Below are positions 60,778 through 64,000 of a stretch of DNA of 64,000 nucleotides, in pieces. This DNA is from Pontederia crassipes (Eukaryota; Streptophyta; Magnoliopsida; Commelinales; Pontederiaceae). Positions within the stretch are counted from its first letter, which is position 1. The number at the start of each line of letters is the position of its first letter. The stretch spans positions 56,572,547-56,636,546 of the forward strand of contig CM060194.1 of assembly GCA_030549335.1 (NCBI GenBank). Reading direction: 5' to 3'. The notes beneath the pieces are model-generated. The model worked only from the letters and a program-made list of their open reading frames with translations. It was not told where the DNA came from and did not search any database. The translations under genes and the position numbers were made by a program.

Positions 60778-63431
60778 ACTACAAGAAAAATGATCTTTAA
60801 CGACTAACCGAGGCAAAAAAATGATCATTATAAATAGTCAATAATGTTCAAAAATAAATATGAACATTATTAAATACATCATTAGCAAAAGATAAAAATA
60901 CTCATCTTAAAAAAATATTCCGATCGTTAAAATTAATTATTAATGACCATTTAAATTTATAGTCATTAATTATAGACTTAGCGGAATAAAACTGAAACCC
61001 TCGGACCGGAACTCATTTTTCCTCTCCTATCTCTTTCCTCTTCGTTTTTCCTCTCCGCTATCCGACGGTGCTCCTCTTTCTTTTCCTCTTAGTTTCTCAT
61101 CTCTTTTCTTCGTAACTCCTCTCTCTTTTCCTCTTTGTTTCTCTCTCTTTTCCACTTTGTTTTTCTCTCTCTCTCTCCTGTCCATTCGTTTCTCCTCTCC
61201 GCTGATCAATGGCGATGAGAATCCGTCGACTTCGCACCGACCTCGTCGACCTGCGGCGACTTCCTTCAAGACCGTCCCCCACAGATCTAGCCACCGCCGA
61301 CCCCCTGGCCAGATCTATGACCCCGCCGACCTCGCCGACCCGCGGAGACCTCCTACAAGCCCATCCGCCACAGATCTGCCCGTCGCCGACCCCCACGACC
61401 CCCGGTCAGATCTGCGACCCCGCCGACCTTGCCGACCTGCGGCGACCTCCTCCATGCCCATCCTTCACATATCTGCTCGCCACCGACGCCCGCGACCTCC
61501 TGTCACCAACGAGCCTGCCTCCCTGACGCCGACACTGGATCTCGTCCCTCAAATCTATCTCCTCTCCTATCAACGCCGACGATGGACCATATTCGTGCGA
61601 CCTTTGGCCAGCATGCCGCGACCCCCCCTCCCCCCGCCGATCTCCATGTGCCGCCTCGCCACCACGATCTCGCGCACCATCGAGCTCGCCCACCCCACCA
61701 CTGCCGACTCGTGCACATTCTCTGCGGAGCTCACGCACCGCTGCCGTCGAGTTTGCTCGCCGCGCTGCCGCTGAACTCGTGCACCGCCGCCGCCGAGCTC
61801 GCCCACCTCCGAGCTTCGCCGCCAACCTCGAGCACGCCACATCCCTCGCCGATCACCGTGTGTTGCCCCGCCATCGCCGATCTTCGTGTGTCGCCCTGCC
61901 ACCACCGATCTCGCGCACGGCTGCCACCGAGCTCGCTCACCTGCCGCTACCGATCTCCCCGCCCCGCCCTTCCCCGCTGCCGCCGATCTCCGTGTCTCGC
62001 CCCGCCACTGCCGATCTCACGCACTGCCGCTGCCATGAATCTTCGTGCAAACAATGCTAGAGGTGAGATTAATTGATGCACCATCTTTGTCACTGCATGT
62101 TGGTGGCTACGGAAATGCAAATGTGCTTCCATCTTTGACAACTCCTTCACACTGCCACCCAACAAATTACTACACAATCAGATTAGCCGAGGATTTGAAC
62201 GAAGCTATACGATGCTCTGGAAGGCACGGACGGCAGGCTGGCAGAAATGCAATGAGGATGCATGCTTCCTTGGAGGGACTCCGATAACAGCACCTAATTA
62301 GAGATAGACACAAGCTCGTGGATCGTAGGTCTGGCAACCCGCATCCATTCAGTATCCTCTTTGGAGCCAGAGGTTCAAGTGATAAAATATGGAATTACAC
62401 CAAGCTCACAACACGGCATGCCTTGCTCAATCGCCATTTAAGAGAAGGAGCTCGCAAAGGGGCCCAATACCCTGCTCACCCACATTCTAAGAGAAGCCAA
62501 TCGTTGTGGCGACTGGTTAGCGAACTTAGTGCTCTAAGTCGAAGCCACAACCCAGCTTTACACAGCCACCTCCAAGCATACTCCTGTTCGGCGACATCAT
62601 GGGACTCCACGTACCCCATTTTTAATTTCTAGAAGTCCACTTAGTCCTAAGGCTTTTGCCTCTCTCAATCACCGAAAAAACTTATAATAGAGCAAAACAT
62701 CGAGATAAGGAACTGCTAGTGCATGTTGAGTGTCTCAAATTTGATGTTCTAATTAATTTTTTAAAAAAGTTAAATTATTAGAAAGAGTAATATTATTTTA
62801 TATTCTTAATACTTCTTTTTACACGTAGATTGTTGACAATTTTGATCTAACCCAGTTCATCACGTGAATAATAAATGAAAAAAAATATTTTTTTAATAAA
62901 AACTTAACGAAGTTTGAACTCTCGGACACTATGATATTACGTTAAACTTGATGTGCTAACTGATTTTTCTAAAAGTTTAAATTATTAAGAAGAGAAACAT
63001 TATTTATTTTATATTTTTAGCTCCAATTATCAATTATATGCTTTTCATAATAGAGACCCGAGTCCGAATGTTTAAAGTTATTTCTTTTTAGCGTGAAAAA
63101 AATAAGTTGAAAAAAATATATGTTTATATGTTAAAATTCATATATTTTTTAATTACACCACATCATAATTTGAATTTAAAAATGAATAAAAAAATTAAAA
63201 ATTATACAATGTCATGTTGTCTTTTTTTTCGTAAAAATAGATTTGATCGCAATATGATTTGCATATAAATAAATGTGTGCACATCTTACAATAGAAACAA
63301 TTTAGAAAATGCTATCCTCATACTTCAATTAAATATTTGATTATATTTCCATTACATATAAGTTAAATAGGAGTATATAAGCTAAAAAACATTCTTTTTG
63401 CTTTCTAGATAATTACGCATTATGTCTCTCC

Positions 63432-63476
<45 letters not shown>

Positions 63477-64000
63477 CTATAAATTTTTAAAATGATATAT
63501 ACATTTGATGTGCAGGCCGAACCCAACGGACTATGGCCGATCAGGCCACCTGCAGCAAATTTGGCTGCCCGCAAGCTAAATCAGCCGCCTACAAACCGAA
63601 TCTATCATTCAGCGGCTGATCCTACCTCCGATGGGAGACATCCATTGGACCACCACCTCCGTTTGAGTCCCATCAAAACCTTCGATGGGATTTGGTTGTC
63701 GGAAGTTTTGAAGGAGGTCTCCTTCGAAACTTCGGATGATTGCTTTTCGAACTTCTGATGGGTGTTTCCGTCGAAATATCGACGGATTTGTACATCCGTC
63801 AAAAAATTATTACCGATGATGATTTTTCTGATGATTGTCTTTTTATCCAAAAAGTTAATCGGAAACTTAATTTTTTATGGTTTTTATAAGATTTATGATG
63901 GATTTGTATGTAAAAACAATTAAAAATGTTATAATGGTCCAATGGAAGTGGCTGGAAGAAAAGTTGAAAAAGAAACTTTCCAGATTCGAAAATAAATTGA
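60778..64000 (+). repeat. array unit 3, cut by the window end
   Basis: Covers the CACTA-type left end, leader and GC-rich block (61010-62050), exon-like block (62051-62640), AT-rich interior, TAA microsatellite (63433-63476) and the first 0.7 kb of block A (from 63290). Confidence 0.9.

Larger units (their letters stand above)
45407..64000 (+). repeat. head-to-tail macrosatellite, 7.7-kb composite unit, 2.4 copies
   Basis: Units begin at 45407, 53090 and 60778, each with ACTACAAGAAAAATGATC (periods 7,683 and 7,688). The third unit runs off the window. By eye the units differ by only about ten substitutions plus microsatellite length, roughly 99.9% identity. Order within a unit: CACTA-type end, GC-rich leader, exon-like block, AT-rich DNA, TAA microsatellite, CACTA subterminal region, second CACTA-type end (block A), a shortened repeat of that stretch (block B), a 40-bp decarboxylase fragment, and an LTR-like piece. 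The left edge is the CACTA terminus itself. The right edge lies outside the window. Confidence 0.95.

Overview
The window is nuclear DNA of a flowering plant. The evidence is a plant-type aromatic amino acid decarboxylase gene, CACTA transposons with a plant TNPD transposase, a plant L1-type LINE, and Ty1/copia and Ty3/gypsy elements with plant priming sites (TGGTATCAGAGC and a GGCGCC-type site). The GC-rich intronless decarboxylase in AT-rich surroundings would suit a monocot or basal angiosperm, but I cannot name the species. No tRNA, rRNA, CRISPR array or prokaryotic feature was seen.

Layout. 0.3-8.7 kb: an old non-coding Ty3/gypsy (Tat-type) LTR element on the minus strand with an insertion in its 5' LTR. 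9.06-10.14 kb: an AT-rich satellite of about 208 bp x 5. 11.5-17.85 kb: a degenerate CACTA element split by a gag-protease-only Ty3/gypsy element. 17.85-22.9 kb: AT-rich intergenic DNA with small DNA-element candidates. 22.9-29.0 kb: a nearly full-length but decayed LINE (+). 29.28-30.75 kb: the only intact gene, a predicted tyrosine decarboxylase (minus). Behind its promoter lie about 150-bp tandem repeats and the 3' half of a copia element whose LTR promoter faces the gene. 35.7-41.5 kb: a CACTA element with a recognisable TNPD transposase gene (two introns kept, a few stops) and what looks like a captured host-gene 3' end. 42.1-44.56 kb: a fold-back composite element with strong hairpins. 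44.6-45.4 kb: an RNase H-like fragment.

From 45,407 to the window end runs a head-to-tail array of a composite unit of 7,683 and 7,688 bp (2.4 copies, roughly 99.9% alike by eye). The unit is assembled from CACTA-like ends, GC-rich minisatellite leader blocks, an internal partial duplication and an LTR-like piece. At one internal junction it carries a 40-bp perfect copy of the 3' coding end of the tyrosine decarboxylase gene found about 22 kb upstream in the same window. This macrosatellite with its host-gene tag is the most unusual thing here.

Working genes: only the decarboxylase looks functional. It would make tyramine (or dopamine) from L-tyrosine (or L-DOPA), the entry to benzylisoquinoline or hydroxycinnamoyl-amide metabolism. 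Everything else is mobile-element DNA in various states of decay.
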